11,349 nt of DNA from contig CAJUFK010000109.1 in NCBI GenBank assembly GCA_910585535.1, positions 1-11,349 of the forward strand, given 5' to 3'. This stretch comes from an uncultured Angelakisella sp. GTDB lineage: Bacteria > Bacillota > Clostridia > Oscillospirales > Ruminococcaceae. A program made the position numbers and the translations under genes. How positions within the stretch are numbered: position 1 is the first letter of the stretch; every line of letters begins with the position of its first letter. This document shows positions 1-6,660 of this stretch, piece after piece. The notes beneath the pieces are model-generated. The model was not told the DNA's origin and made no database searches. It saw nothing but the letters and a program-made list of their open reading frames with translations.

Positions 1-120
1 ATCCCCGCCGACCCTCTAAAGGCCGCCGTCAGGCGGCCCCAACCCAACCGCCTGGTCCTGCTCCTGTGCCCCAACCCGGAGGAAATCTCCAAACCAACCG
101 GCAGACCATGGCCGGGATAA
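1..120 (+). CDS. 3' end of an unidentified gene (partial)
   Basis: Frame 1 is open from the first base to a TAA at 118-120 and gives 39 residues. It begins IPADPLKAAVRRPQPNRL, continues with a hydrophobic LVLLLC stretch and ends in a Pro/Gly-rich tail. Codon third positions are mostly G or C, as in the real genes here, which suggests true coding sequence cut by the window edge. The stop lies 20 nt before the ATG of the next gene, so the two may be co-transcribed. I do not recognise the family from this tail. YkfC-like peptidases are often encoded beside LD-carboxypeptidase or dipeptide epimerase genes, but nothing here identifies either. The hairpin at 21-38 falls inside this frame and is probably incidental. 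Confidence 0.5.
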   Translation: MPADPLKAAVRRPQPNRLVLLLCPNPEEISKPTGRPWPG

Positions 121-140
121 AAAGAAAAGAGGTTTTTTGG

Positions 141-986
141 ATGAACTACGCCTTGGTAAAAACTCCCATCGCCCCCCTTTACCTCCAGCCCAAAGACCGC
201 AGCGAACTGGCCGACGAGGCCCTCTGCGGCTGGCGGGTGGAGATTTTGGAGGAGCTTCCCGGCGGGTGGCGCAAGGTGCGGACCCATTACCGCTACACCG
301 GCTTTGTCCCCGGGGACTGCCTGGTTCCCGACTGTGACGTGCCGGACCGGTGGGAATCCCTTCCCAAGCTGGCCGTCACCCGCTTCACCGCCGACGTCCT
401 GAACGCCCCCAAGGTCCAGGGGGGACGGGTGGAGACCCTTCCCCGGGGGGCCTGGGTGGGCTCCGCCGGTCCTGCTAATGAGAACGGCTGGGTCCCTGTC
501 CTCCTCTGCGACGGCCGCCGGGGGTACACCAAGGAATCCTTCCTGGGCCCTGTAGTCACCTCCTGGGACCCCGCCCGGGAGACGGAACTTCGGGAGGCCA
601 TTGTGGAAACAGCGATGACCTACCTGGGGTGCCAGTACCGCTGGGGGGGGCGCACCCCCCTGGGCATTGACTGCTCCGGCCTCTGCCACCAGGCCTACCT
701 GATGAACGGCGTCCTCATCCACCGGGACGCCCACATGGAACCGGAGTTCTCCATGAAGCCCATCCCCCGGGAGCGGCTGAAACGGGGGGACCTCCTCTTC
801 TTCAAGGGCCACGTGGCCATCTACCTGGGGGAGGAGCGATTCCTCCATTCCACCGGAAAAAACGGAAGCGACGGGGTGGTCATCAACAGCCTGGATCCCA
901 AGGCCCCGGACTACCGGGAGGACCTGGCAAAGGGCATCCTGGAGCTGGGCAGCATCTTTGTACCGGACCAGAGACAGGAAAATTGA
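141..986 (+). CDS. YkfC-like NlpC/P60 (C40) cell-wall peptidase with N-terminal SH3 domains
   Basis: This is a 281-residue cysteine peptidase of the NlpC/P60 family, which cleaves gamma-D-glutamyl-diamino acid bonds in peptidoglycan peptides. Residues of about 1-65 and 72-140 look like two bacterial SH3 domains. The catalytic domain follows from about 145. The sequence YRWGG...GIDCSG places the nucleophile at Cys178, GHVAIYLG gives His224, and LHST gives the third polar residue, His236. Length and the SH3-SH3-NlpC order resemble Bacillus YkfC, a cytoplasmic muropeptide-recycling enzyme. No signal peptide is visible, which fits an intracellular role in degrading imported or recycled peptides. 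The ATG at 141 is preferred over an upstream in-frame GTG at 66 because a purine-rich AGAAAAGAGG lies just before it and the upstream gene ends at 120. The exact bond specificity is inferred. Confidence 0.85.
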   Translation: MNYALVKTPIAPLYLQPKDRSELADEALCGWRVEILEELPGGWRKVRTHYRYTGFVPGDCLVPDCDVPDRWESLPKLAVTRFTADVLNAPKVQGGRVETLPRGAWVGSAGPANENGWVPVLLCDGRRGYTKESFLGPVVTSWDPARETELREAIVETAMTYLGCQYRWGGRTPLGIDCSGLCHQAYLMNGVLIHRDAHMEPEFSMKPIPRERLKRGDLLFFKGHVAIYLGEERFLHSTGKNGSDGVVINSLDPKAPDYREDLAKGILELGSIFVPDQRQEN

Positions 987-1011
987 CTTTTGAGGCGTTT
1001 TACGGTATGAT
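983..1011 (+). promoter_or_regulatory. sigma-A promoter for the CorC-like/priA block
   Basis: A -35 box TTGACT (983-988) and a -10 box TATGAT (1006-1011) are separated by exactly 17 nt, each one mismatch from consensus. The -35 box contains the TGA stop of the preceding peptidase gene. Transcription would begin near 1018, giving a leader of about 29 nt with an AGGAGGG-like ribosome site around 1027-1033. It should drive the CorC-like gene and, through short gaps, priA. Confidence 0.75.
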
Positions 1012-1046
1012 GTAGGAAATCTGTTTAGGAGGGACTTTTACACATT

Positions 1047-2390
1047 ATGGACCCTGACGCGGGAATTGACCTGCTTTTTTTCTTCGCCTTTCTGGCCCTG
1101 GGGGCCTTTGTTGTCCTCTGCCAGAACAGCCTGGTGGAGTTCAGCGACCAAAAGCTTCGCCGCTCTGCCGGGGAAAGCCCCGCCTTGGAGCGGATCGCCC
1201 GGCTGATGGAGCATCCCGGACGGCTGGACAGCGCGATGAGGTCCGCCTATACCTTTTTCCACCTCTGCGCCGTGGCCTTTCTGGCCCGGGGGGCCGCCGC
1301 CCTTGCAAAGGGCTTTGCCCTCTTTCGCCACCCCTTTTGGAAGCAGCCCCTGGGCCGTCTGGCCGGGAGCCTTCTTATCATGCTCCTGGGGGTGTATTTT
1401 ATCATGCTCTTTTCCCGGGGCATCCCCCGGCGGATCGCCGCCCGGCACTCCGACCAGCTGGCCCCGGCCCTCAGCCTTCCCGCCGCCGCCATCACCACCC
1501 TCTTCACCCCCCTTACCTGGCTGGTGGAGAAGAGCGGCATCCTCCTTTTGGCCCTCTTCGGCGTCCACGACCTGGAACAGCAGGAGAACGTCACCGAGGA
1601 GGAGATCCGGATGATGGTTGACGTCAGCGAGGAGACCGGCGGCATCGAGGCTGCCGAAAAGGAGATGATCCTTGGGGTCTTTGACTTCGCGGACCGCACC
1701 GTGGACGAGATCATGACCCATCGAACCGACGTTATCGCCGTGGAGGAGGACGTTTCCCTGGAAGAACTGGTGGAACTGGTCACCGAAAACGGCTTCTCCC
1801 GCCTCCCTGTGGTGGGGGAGGACGGCCTGGACGACATCCGGGGCATCCTCAACGTCAAGGACCTTCTGCCCCTGGTGACAGCGGACCGGCGGAAAAAGTT
1901 TACGGTGGAAAGCTACCTCCGGGCCCCCTTCTATGTCCCGGAATCCACAAAATGCCGGGATCTTTTTGCCAATTTCAACCAACAGAAGAACCAGATCGCC
2001 GTGGTGGTGGATGAGTACGGGGGAACCTCCGGCATCGTCACCATGGAGGACCTGCTGGAATCTATTGTGGGGGACATCCAGGACGAGTACGACGACGAGG
2101 CGGACAGCGTGACCCGCCTGACCCAGGACCGGTACACCCTGGACGGAGACATTCCCCTGGACGAGGTGGAACGGCTGCTGGACTGCAGCTTCCAGGAGTA
2201 TCCGGACTGGGACGATTACGACACCCTGGGGGGGCTGCTCATCGCCATGCTGGACCGGATCCCCGGGCCCAAGGAACACCCGGCGGTGGAGCTGGACGGG
2301 GTCCGCTTTACGGTGCAGCGGTCCAACAACCGCCAGGTCCTGGAGGTCCTGGCCGAGCGCCTGCCCCAGGGGGGCGGCGACGCCCCCTAG
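1047..2390 (+). CDS. CNNM/CorC (HlyC/CorC) family membrane protein with CBS pair
   Basis: This 447-residue protein has the usual three-part CorC layout. The DUF21/CNNM membrane region covers about 1-175, with hydrophobic segments near 8-28, 68-88, 105-130 and 145-170. A CBS pair covers about 200-330, and includes the HRTDVIAVEEDVSLEELVEL stretch and the hallmark VVDEYGGTSGIVTMEDLLE. A C-terminal CorC_HlyC domain covers about 345-435. The family is linked to Mg2+ (or Co2+) efflux, with the CBS domains sensing ATP-Mg. The membrane domain is unusual. The FFSxSExAL-type first motif reads VVLCQNSLVEFS, and the GExxPK motif reads SRGIPRR, so the normally conserved Glu is replaced by Arg. Transport activity or ion choice may therefore differ. 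The start is supported by an AGGAGGG-like site upstream, although the spacing is long (about 13 nt). priA begins 36 nt after the stop, so an operon is likely. Confidence 0.88.
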   Translation: MDPDAGIDLLFFFAFLALGAFVVLCQNSLVEFSDQKLRRSAGESPALERIARLMEHPGRLDSAMRSAYTFFHLCAVAFLARGAAALAKGFALFRHPFWKQPLGRLAGSLLIMLLGVYFIMLFSRGIPRRIAARHSDQLAPALSLPAAAITTLFTPLTWLVEKSGILLLALFGVHDLEQQENVTEEEIRMMVDVSEETGGIEAAEKEMILGVFDFADRTVDEIMTHRTDVIAVEEDVSLEELVELVTENGFSRLPVVGEDGLDDIRGILNVKDLLPLVTADRRKKFTVESYLRAPFYVPESTKCRDLFANFNQQKNQIAVVVDEYGGTSGIVTMEDLLESIVGDIQDEYDDEADSVTRLTQDRYTLDGDIPLDEVERLLDCSFQEYPDWDDYDTLGGLLIAMLDRIPGPKEHPAVELDGVRFTVQRSNNRQVLEVLAERLPQGGGDAP

Positions 2391-2410
2391 CAGCGTTTTC
2401 TTTAGAGAGA

Positions 2411-2417
2411 AAGGAGG
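2411..2417 (+). promoter_or_regulatory. ribosome binding site that fixes the priA TTG start
   Basis: AAGGAGG lies 9 nt before the TTG at 2427. The frame then reads PLIAKVVVENAAYHFDKPYDY, the expected PriA N-terminus, and no ATG in this frame precedes it. The non-ATG start is therefore real. Confidence 0.8.
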
Positions 2418-2426
2418 CGGCCCGCT

Positions 2427-4868
2427 TTGCCCCTCATCGCAAAGGTTGTGGTAGAAAATGCCGCCTACCATTTCGATAAACCCTATGACTACCGGATTCC
2501 GGAGGGGATGGACCTTTCCCCCGGCCAGCGGGTTCTGGTCCCGTTTGGCCGGGGCCGCGCCCAGAAGCGGATGGGCCTGGTTCTGGAGACCACCTGCCCC
2601 CCCGAAAAGGACCTTCCGGCGGGGCTTAAGGAGATTACCGCCCCCGCCGACCCGGAGGCGGTGCTGGACGGGGAACAGCTGCGCCTTCTCCGCTGGCTGA
2701 AGCAGGAGACCTTCTGCACCTGGTTCGACGCCCTGAAGGTCCTTCTCCCCGGGGGATACGGAATGCGGGCCCAAACTGCCTGGTCCCTCTGCCGGGGTGC
2801 AGAAGCGGACGGCACGGCCCTTTCCCCGGAGGAGGAACAGATTCTCCGGTACCTTCGGGGGAGGCGGGGCCCTGCCTCCCAGGATGAGATGCTGGACACC
2901 CTGGGCCTGGTCCGGGGCCATCCCGCCCTGGAGCGGCTGGAGGAGCTGGGGCTTATCCAAAAGCAGGACCTTCTCAAGCGCCGGGTCCAGGACCAGAAGA
3001 TCCAGATGGTCCGGCTGGCGGAGGACTGGGAAAACGCCTTTCTCACCCCCAAGCAGCAGGAGGTTTTGGAGCTGCTCCAGGGGGCCGGCTGCGCCTCGGT
3101 AAAGGAGATCTGTTACTTTGCCGGGGTGACCAAAGGGGTGGTGGACAACTTTGTCAAAGCCGGAGCGGGGGTCTACTATCTGGAGGAAACCTACCGGGAC
3201 CCCTACAGCGAAACGAAACGGACCGGAGGCCGGGAGGAGATCCTGCTCTCCCCGGAGCAGCAGGCCGCCGCCGCCGTCCTTGAGGCGGCTTTGGACCGCC
3301 GGGACGGCGCCACCGCCCTCCTTTTCGGGGTGACGGGAAGCGGCAAAACCCAGGTCTTTATGAAGCTCATCGACCGGACCCTGGAGCAGGGCCGCCAGGC
3401 CATTGTTCTGGTCCCGGAAATCTCCCTGACCCCCCAGACCATCCGGCGGTTCCACAGCTACTACGGCAGCCGGGTGGCGGTGCTGCACAGCGGCCTTTCC
3501 ATGAGCCAGCGTCTGGACGAATGGAAGCGGGCCCGGCGGGGCTTGGTGGACGTGGTGGTGGGGACCCGCTCGGCGGTGTTCGCCCCTCTGCCCCGGCTGG
3601 GGCTTATGGTCATCGACGAGGAGCAGGAACACACCTACCAGTCGGAGAGCGCCCCCCGGTTTGATGCGCGGGAGGCCGCCCGGGTGCGGATGAAGCTATC
3701 AGGTGGGATGACCCTCCTTTGTTCCGCCACCCCTTCGGTGGAAAGCTACTACCACGGCAAAAAGGGGGATTACCTCCTGGTAGAACTCCCCAGCCGGTAC
3801 GGCAGCGCCCGGCTTCCCAACGTGACCATCCTGGACATGGCCAGCCAGGAGATCCCGGCGGAGGGTCTTTCCCAGGAACTCTGCCAGGAGATCCACGACA
3901 ACCTGGGGCGGGGGGAGCAGACCATTCTGCTGATGAACCGCCGGGGGTACTCCACCCAGGTGAAATGCACCGCCTGCCACACCACGGTGGAGTGTCCCAA
4001 CTGCTCCATCACCATGAAATACCACAGCGCCAACAACCGCCTGATGTGCCATTACTGCGGGTACAGCGCCCCGGTCCCCCAACAGTGCCCCGCCTGCGGG
4101 AGCCAGTTTATGAAATACAGCGGGCTGGGCACCCAGCGGGTGGAGGAGGTCCTTCGCCAGCGGTGGCCCCAGGCCCGGATTCTGCGGATGGACATGGACA
4201 CCACCATGAGGCGGGACTCCCACGAGAGGCTGCTGGGGCAGTTCAAGAACGGGGAATACGACATCATGGTGGGCACCCAGATGGTGGCCAAGGGACTGGA
4301 TTTTCCCAATGTCACGCTAGTGGGTGTATTGACGGTGGACCAGATGCTTTACAGCGACGACTTTCGCAGTTTCGAGCGCACCTTTTCCCTTGTGACCCAG
4401 GTGGTAGGCCGGTGCGGCCGGGCGGAGAAGCCGGGACGGGCTTTCATTCAGACTTACACGCCGGAAAACCCCATTCTTTTGGCGGCGGCGAGCCAGCGGT
4501 ACCAAGATTTTTACCGGGAGGAGATCGAGAGCCGGAGGTTTCATCTCTACCCGCCGTTTTGCCGGCTTTACTGCGTAGGGATCACAGGGGAGGAATTGGA
4601 ATCCACCGAGAGGGCGGCCAAGGGGGTACTGGAGCTTTTGAAGGCCCGGCTGCAGGGGGAATTTCGGGATCTTCCGGTACGGCTTTTAGGGTTGTCCCAG
4701 GGAAATGTATTTCGGGTAGCCGGGCGGTACCGGTATAAGATTTTGGTGAAGACGGTACGCAGCGGGCGGAGCCGGGAATTTTTCTCCGGGGTACTGGAGA
4801 CGGTAGGGAAAGAGCTTCCCCGGGGTGCGGCGGTATTTGTGGACCCAAGCTATGATTCGGTGTTTTAG
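2427..4868 (+). CDS. priA: Primosomal protein N' (replication restart helicase PriA)
   Basis: PriA is a superfamily 2 3'-to-5' DNA helicase that binds stalled forks and reloads the replicative helicase. At 813 residues it is full length, somewhat longer than E. coli PriA. The N-terminal DNA-binding domain covers about 1-110. Walker A is GVTGSGKT at 301-308 and Walker B is DEEQEH at 397-402. Eight cysteines that bind two zinc ions sit at 514, 517, 523, 526, 541, 544, 554 and 557. The helicase C domain contains GTQMVAKGLDFPNV and a motif VI reading QVVGRCGRAEKPG. Two departures from the commonest forms are visible: DEEH is DEEQ, and motif VI has VVGRCGR in place of VAGRAGR. The catalytic Lys, Asp, Glu and both arginines are kept. 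Translation starts at TTG with a strong ribosome site. Codon use changes near 4310: GTA valine codons rise from 3 in the first 630 codons to 10 in the last 185 or so. Confidence 0.97.
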   Translation: MPLIAKVVVENAAYHFDKPYDYRIPEGMDLSPGQRVLVPFGRGRAQKRMGLVLETTCPPEKDLPAGLKEITAPADPEAVLDGEQLRLLRWLKQETFCTWFDALKVLLPGGYGMRAQTAWSLCRGAEADGTALSPEEEQILRYLRGRRGPASQDEMLDTLGLVRGHPALERLEELGLIQKQDLLKRRVQDQKIQMVRLAEDWENAFLTPKQQEVLELLQGAGCASVKEICYFAGVTKGVVDNFVKAGAGVYYLEETYRDPYSETKRTGGREEILLSPEQQAAAAVLEAALDRRDGATALLFGVTGSGKTQVFMKLIDRTLEQGRQAIVLVPEISLTPQTIRRFHSYYGSRVAVLHSGLSMSQRLDEWKRARRGLVDVVVGTRSAVFAPLPRLGLMVIDEEQEHTYQSESAPRFDAREAARVRMKLSGGMTLLCSATPSVESYYHGKKGDYLLVELPSRYGSARLPNVTILDMASQEIPAEGLSQELCQEIHDNLGRGEQTILLMNRRGYSTQVKCTACHTTVECPNCSITMKYHSANNRLMCHYCGYSAPVPQQCPACGSQFMKYSGLGTQRVEEVLRQRWPQARILRMDMDTTMRRDSHERLLGQFKNGEYDIMVGTQMVAKGLDFPNVTLVGVLTVDQMLYSDDFRSFERTFSLVTQVVGRCGRAEKPGRAFIQTYTPENPILLAAASQRYQDFYREEIESRRFHLYPPFCRLYCVGITGEELESTERAAKGVLELLKARLQGEFRDLPVRLLGLSQGNVFRVAGRYRYKILVKTVRSGRSREFFSGVLETVGKELPRGAAVFVDPSYDSVF

Positions 4869-4964
4869 GCACCTTCCCCACCTGTGGGCTAGCGCCCACG
4901 GGCGGACCCTCCCCGGCGCTCCGCGCCTAAGGGTTGTGCCAGGGCGTAGGCTGTGCCTGGAGTC
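4869..4964 (+). repeat. Dispersed intergenic repeat, copy 1 (GGGCTAGCGC core)
   Basis: The repeat begins GGCACC directly after the priA stop codon. A perfect stem-loop follows at 4884-4899 (GTGGGC, loop TAGC, GCCCAC). The segment 4906-4964 then matches the reverse complement of 11268-11326 at 52 of 59 positions by hand alignment. The first part (4869-4925) also aligns in direct orientation with 11130-11187. No transposase or open reading frame is associated. The rest of the priA-def gap (4965-5099) has a loose inverted pair, CAAGGGG at 4973 and CCCCTTG at 5006, and a short GTGGG/CCCAC hairpin near 5054-5067. I see no convincing promoter there. Confidence 0.75.
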
Positions 4965-5099
4965 TTGTGTTGCAAGGGGCGGATGGAAACGAGGTTTTGC
5001 CTTATCCCCTTGGAGGATCCCCGCTGGCTTTACGCCCTGGCTCAGTCAATTTTGTGGGATCGCCCACTTTACTAACAGTATAACAGGAGGAAGATCAAA

Positions 5100-5600
5100 A
5101 TGGCTATCCGTAATATGAGGACGGAGGGAGACGACATCCTTCGGAAGAAAAGCCGGGCTGTGGAACGGTTCGACGGGCGGACCTGGCAGCTTTTGGACGA
5201 TATGGCCGATACCTTGGCAGAACAGAACGGCGTGGGACTGGCGGCAGTCCAGGTGGGGATCCTCCGCAGGGCCTTTATTATCGACGTGGGGGATGAGGCC
5301 GGGGTCCGGGAGTTCTTGAACCCCGAGATCCTGGAGACCAGCGGCAGCCAGCGGGTCATGGAGGGCTGCCTCTCTTACCCCGGCCAGTGGGGAATGATTA
5401 CCCGCCCCGATCATGTGAAGATCAAAGCCCAGAACCGCCACGGCAGCTGGTTCCAGCTGGAGGGGGACGGCCTGCTGGCCCAGGCCATGGTCCACGAGTA
5501 CGGCCACCTGGACGGCCACGCCTTTAAGGAGGACCCCTCCTTCTCCCCCCTCACCGAGGAGGAGGCGGAGGCCATGAGCCGGGCCCAGGAGGAGGAATAG
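5100..5600 (+). CDS. def: Peptide deformylase
   Basis: This 166-residue enzyme removes the N-formyl group from new proteins in the cytoplasm, using a bound divalent metal (usually Fe2+). All three family motifs are present: GVGLAAVQVG at 44-53 (Gln51 in the active site), EGCLSYPG at 88-95 with metal ligand Cys90, and HEYGH at 132-136 with His132, catalytic Glu133 and His136. Two residues differ from the common consensus: Val replaces Pro in GLAAPQVG, and Gly135 replaces the usual Asp in HExDH. The metal ligands and general base are intact, so activity is expected. An AGGAGG site 9 nt upstream supports the ATG. The stop codon is one base before the fmt start, and the fmt ribosome site lies inside the last codons of def, so the two are probably translationally coupled. 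A 231-bp repeat-bearing gap separates it from priA. Confidence 0.96.
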   Translation: MAIRNMRTEGDDILRKKSRAVERFDGRTWQLLDDMADTLAEQNGVGLAAVQVGILRRAFIIDVGDEAGVREFLNPEILETSGSQRVMEGCLSYPGQWGMITRPDHVKIKAQNRHGSWFQLEGDGLLAQAMVHEYGHLDGHAFKEDPSFSPLTEEEAEAMSRAQEEE

Positions 5601-5601
5601 T

Positions 5602-6534
5602 ATGCCGCTGAATATCGTTTTTATGGGTACCCCGGACTTCGCCGTCCCCTGCCTCTCCCGGATCCTGGAGGACGGACACCGGGTCTCGGGGGTCTTTACC
5701 CAGCCGGATAAGCCGGTGGGCCGGCACCAGGTCCTCACCCCGCCCCCGGTAAAGGAGCTGGCCCTGGAGCGGGGCCTTTCGGTCTACCAGCCGGCAAAGC
5801 TCCGGGACGGAACCGCCCTGGAGATCCTCCAGGGGCTGAACCCTGACCTTGTGGTGGTGGTGGCCTACGGCCGGATCCTCCCCCGGGATATTCTGGATTG
5901 CCCCCGGCTGGGGTGCGTCAACGTCCACGGCAGCATCCTGCCCAAGTACCGGGGGGCCGCCCCCATCCAGTGGACGGTGCTGCACGGAGATAAAACCGCC
6001 GGAGTTACCACCATGTTTATGGCCGAGGAGCTGGACGCCGGGGACATCATCCAGGTGATGACAACAGAGGTGCGGGAAAACGAGACCAGCGGGGAGCTGT
6101 ACCAACGTCTGGCCCCCCTGGGGGCGGAGTGCCTCTCCCAGACCCTGGGCCTCTTTGAAAGGGGCCAGCCGGTGCCCCGAACCCCCCAGGACCATCAAAA
6201 GATGACCCTTGCCCCTATGCTGGACAAGGCCATGGGGGAACTGGACTTCCGGAAACCCGCCTGGGAACTGCACAACCTGATCCAGGGGCTGAACCCCTGG
6301 CCCTCCGCCTGGATGACGGTAAAGGGCAAGCGGGTGAAGGTTCACCGCTCCCTGATGGTGGAGTGGAGCGGCTGCCAGGGAAAGCCCGGGGAGATCCTTC
6401 CCGGCCAGTGGCTGACGGTGGCCTGCGGCCAGGGATCGCTGATGCTGACAGAGGTCCAGCCCGAGGGGAAAAAGAAGATGTCTGGGGAAGCCTACGCCTG
6501 CGGCCTGGGAAAGGATACCATTCTTGGGAGCTGA
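5602..6534 (+). CDS. fmt: Methionyl-tRNA formyltransferase
   Basis: Fmt transfers a formyl group from 10-formyltetrahydrofolate to the initiator Met-tRNA, making the substrate whose product Def later processes. The protein has 310 residues, the usual family length. It starts with the conserved MPLNIVFMGTPDFAVP. The loop QPDKPVGRHQVLTPPPVK contacts the tRNA acceptor arm. The catalytic triad is Asn107 and His109 (in NVHGSILPKYRGAAPI) and Asp145 (in LDAGD). The C-terminal OB-like tRNA-binding domain covers about 205-310. Translation depends on the AGGAGGAGG stretch near the 3' end of def. A strong terminator follows 9 nt after the stop, so the operon ends here. In many Firmicutes fmt is followed by rsmB, rlmN and the prkC/stp pair, but here it is not. 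Confidence 0.97.
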   Translation: MPLNIVFMGTPDFAVPCLSRILEDGHRVSGVFTQPDKPVGRHQVLTPPPVKELALERGLSVYQPAKLRDGTALEILQGLNPDLVVVVAYGRILPRDILDCPRLGCVNVHGSILPKYRGAAPIQWTVLHGDKTAGVTTMFMAEELDAGDIIQVMTTEVRENETSGELYQRLAPLGAECLSQTLGLFERGQPVPRTPQDHQKMTLAPMLDKAMGELDFRKPAWELHNLIQGLNPWPSAWMTVKGKRVKVHRSLMVEWSGCQGKPGEILPGQWLTVACGQGSLMLTEVQPEGKKKMSGEAYACGLGKDTILGS

Positions 6535-6543
6535 CAAGATCCG

Positions 6544-6593
6544 GGGCCCTTTCCATCCGGAGAAAAGCCGGACGGAAGGGGCCCTTTTCTTTT
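6544..6593 (+). terminator. Intrinsic terminator after fmt
   Basis: GGGCCCTTTCC followed by ATCCGG pairs with CCGGAC followed by GGAAGGGGCCC. This makes a stem of about 17 bp with one G-U wobble and one A-C mismatch, closed by AGAAAAG. The T-rich tract TTTTCTTTT follows immediately. It ends the def-fmt transcript. Confidence 0.9.
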
Positions 6594-6608
6594 CCCCCGG
6601 CTCCCCGA

Positions 6609-6617
6609 TGGAATAAT
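6609..6617 (+). promoter_or_regulatory. Possible extended -10 promoter for the FAD/Rieske gene
   Basis: TGGAATAAT has the TGn extension followed by AATAAT, one mismatch from TATAAT. The -35 region at the correct distance is poor, since it overlaps the terminator T tract. The element lies about 30 nt upstream of a near-perfect GGAGGTGAT ribosome site. It is the only promoter-like sequence between the fmt terminator and the next gene. Confidence 0.35.
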
Positions 6618-6660
6618 CCCGGCCAAGCAGGTCAAGCTAAGCCCATGGAGGTGATCCAGC

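Noticed and set aside
21..38. GGCCGCC/GGCGGCC hairpin as a terminator
   Set aside because: It lies within an apparently coding frame and has no T tract on the plus strand. On the minus strand only a short TTTAGAG follows.
66..68. GTG as the start of the C40 peptidase
   Set aside because: It has no ribosome site and would overlap the upstream coding frame. The added 25 residues match nothing in the family, while the ATG at 141 has a purine-rich site.
1038..3632. 864-codon open frame on the minus strand opposite the CorC-like gene and priA
   Set aside because: It is antisense to two genes with clear motifs, its translation is low-complexity and rich in Gly, His and Pro, and no ribosome site precedes it. 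It reflects the GC-rich third positions of the real genes.
5079..5084. TATAAC as a -10 box for def
   Set aside because: It abuts the AGGAGG site, so a transcript starting from it would lack the ribosome site. The -35 position has no match.
4825..5118. Small open frame across the priA-def gap
   Set aside because: It overlaps the priA end out of frame, runs through repeat sequence and has no ribosome site or recognisable motif.
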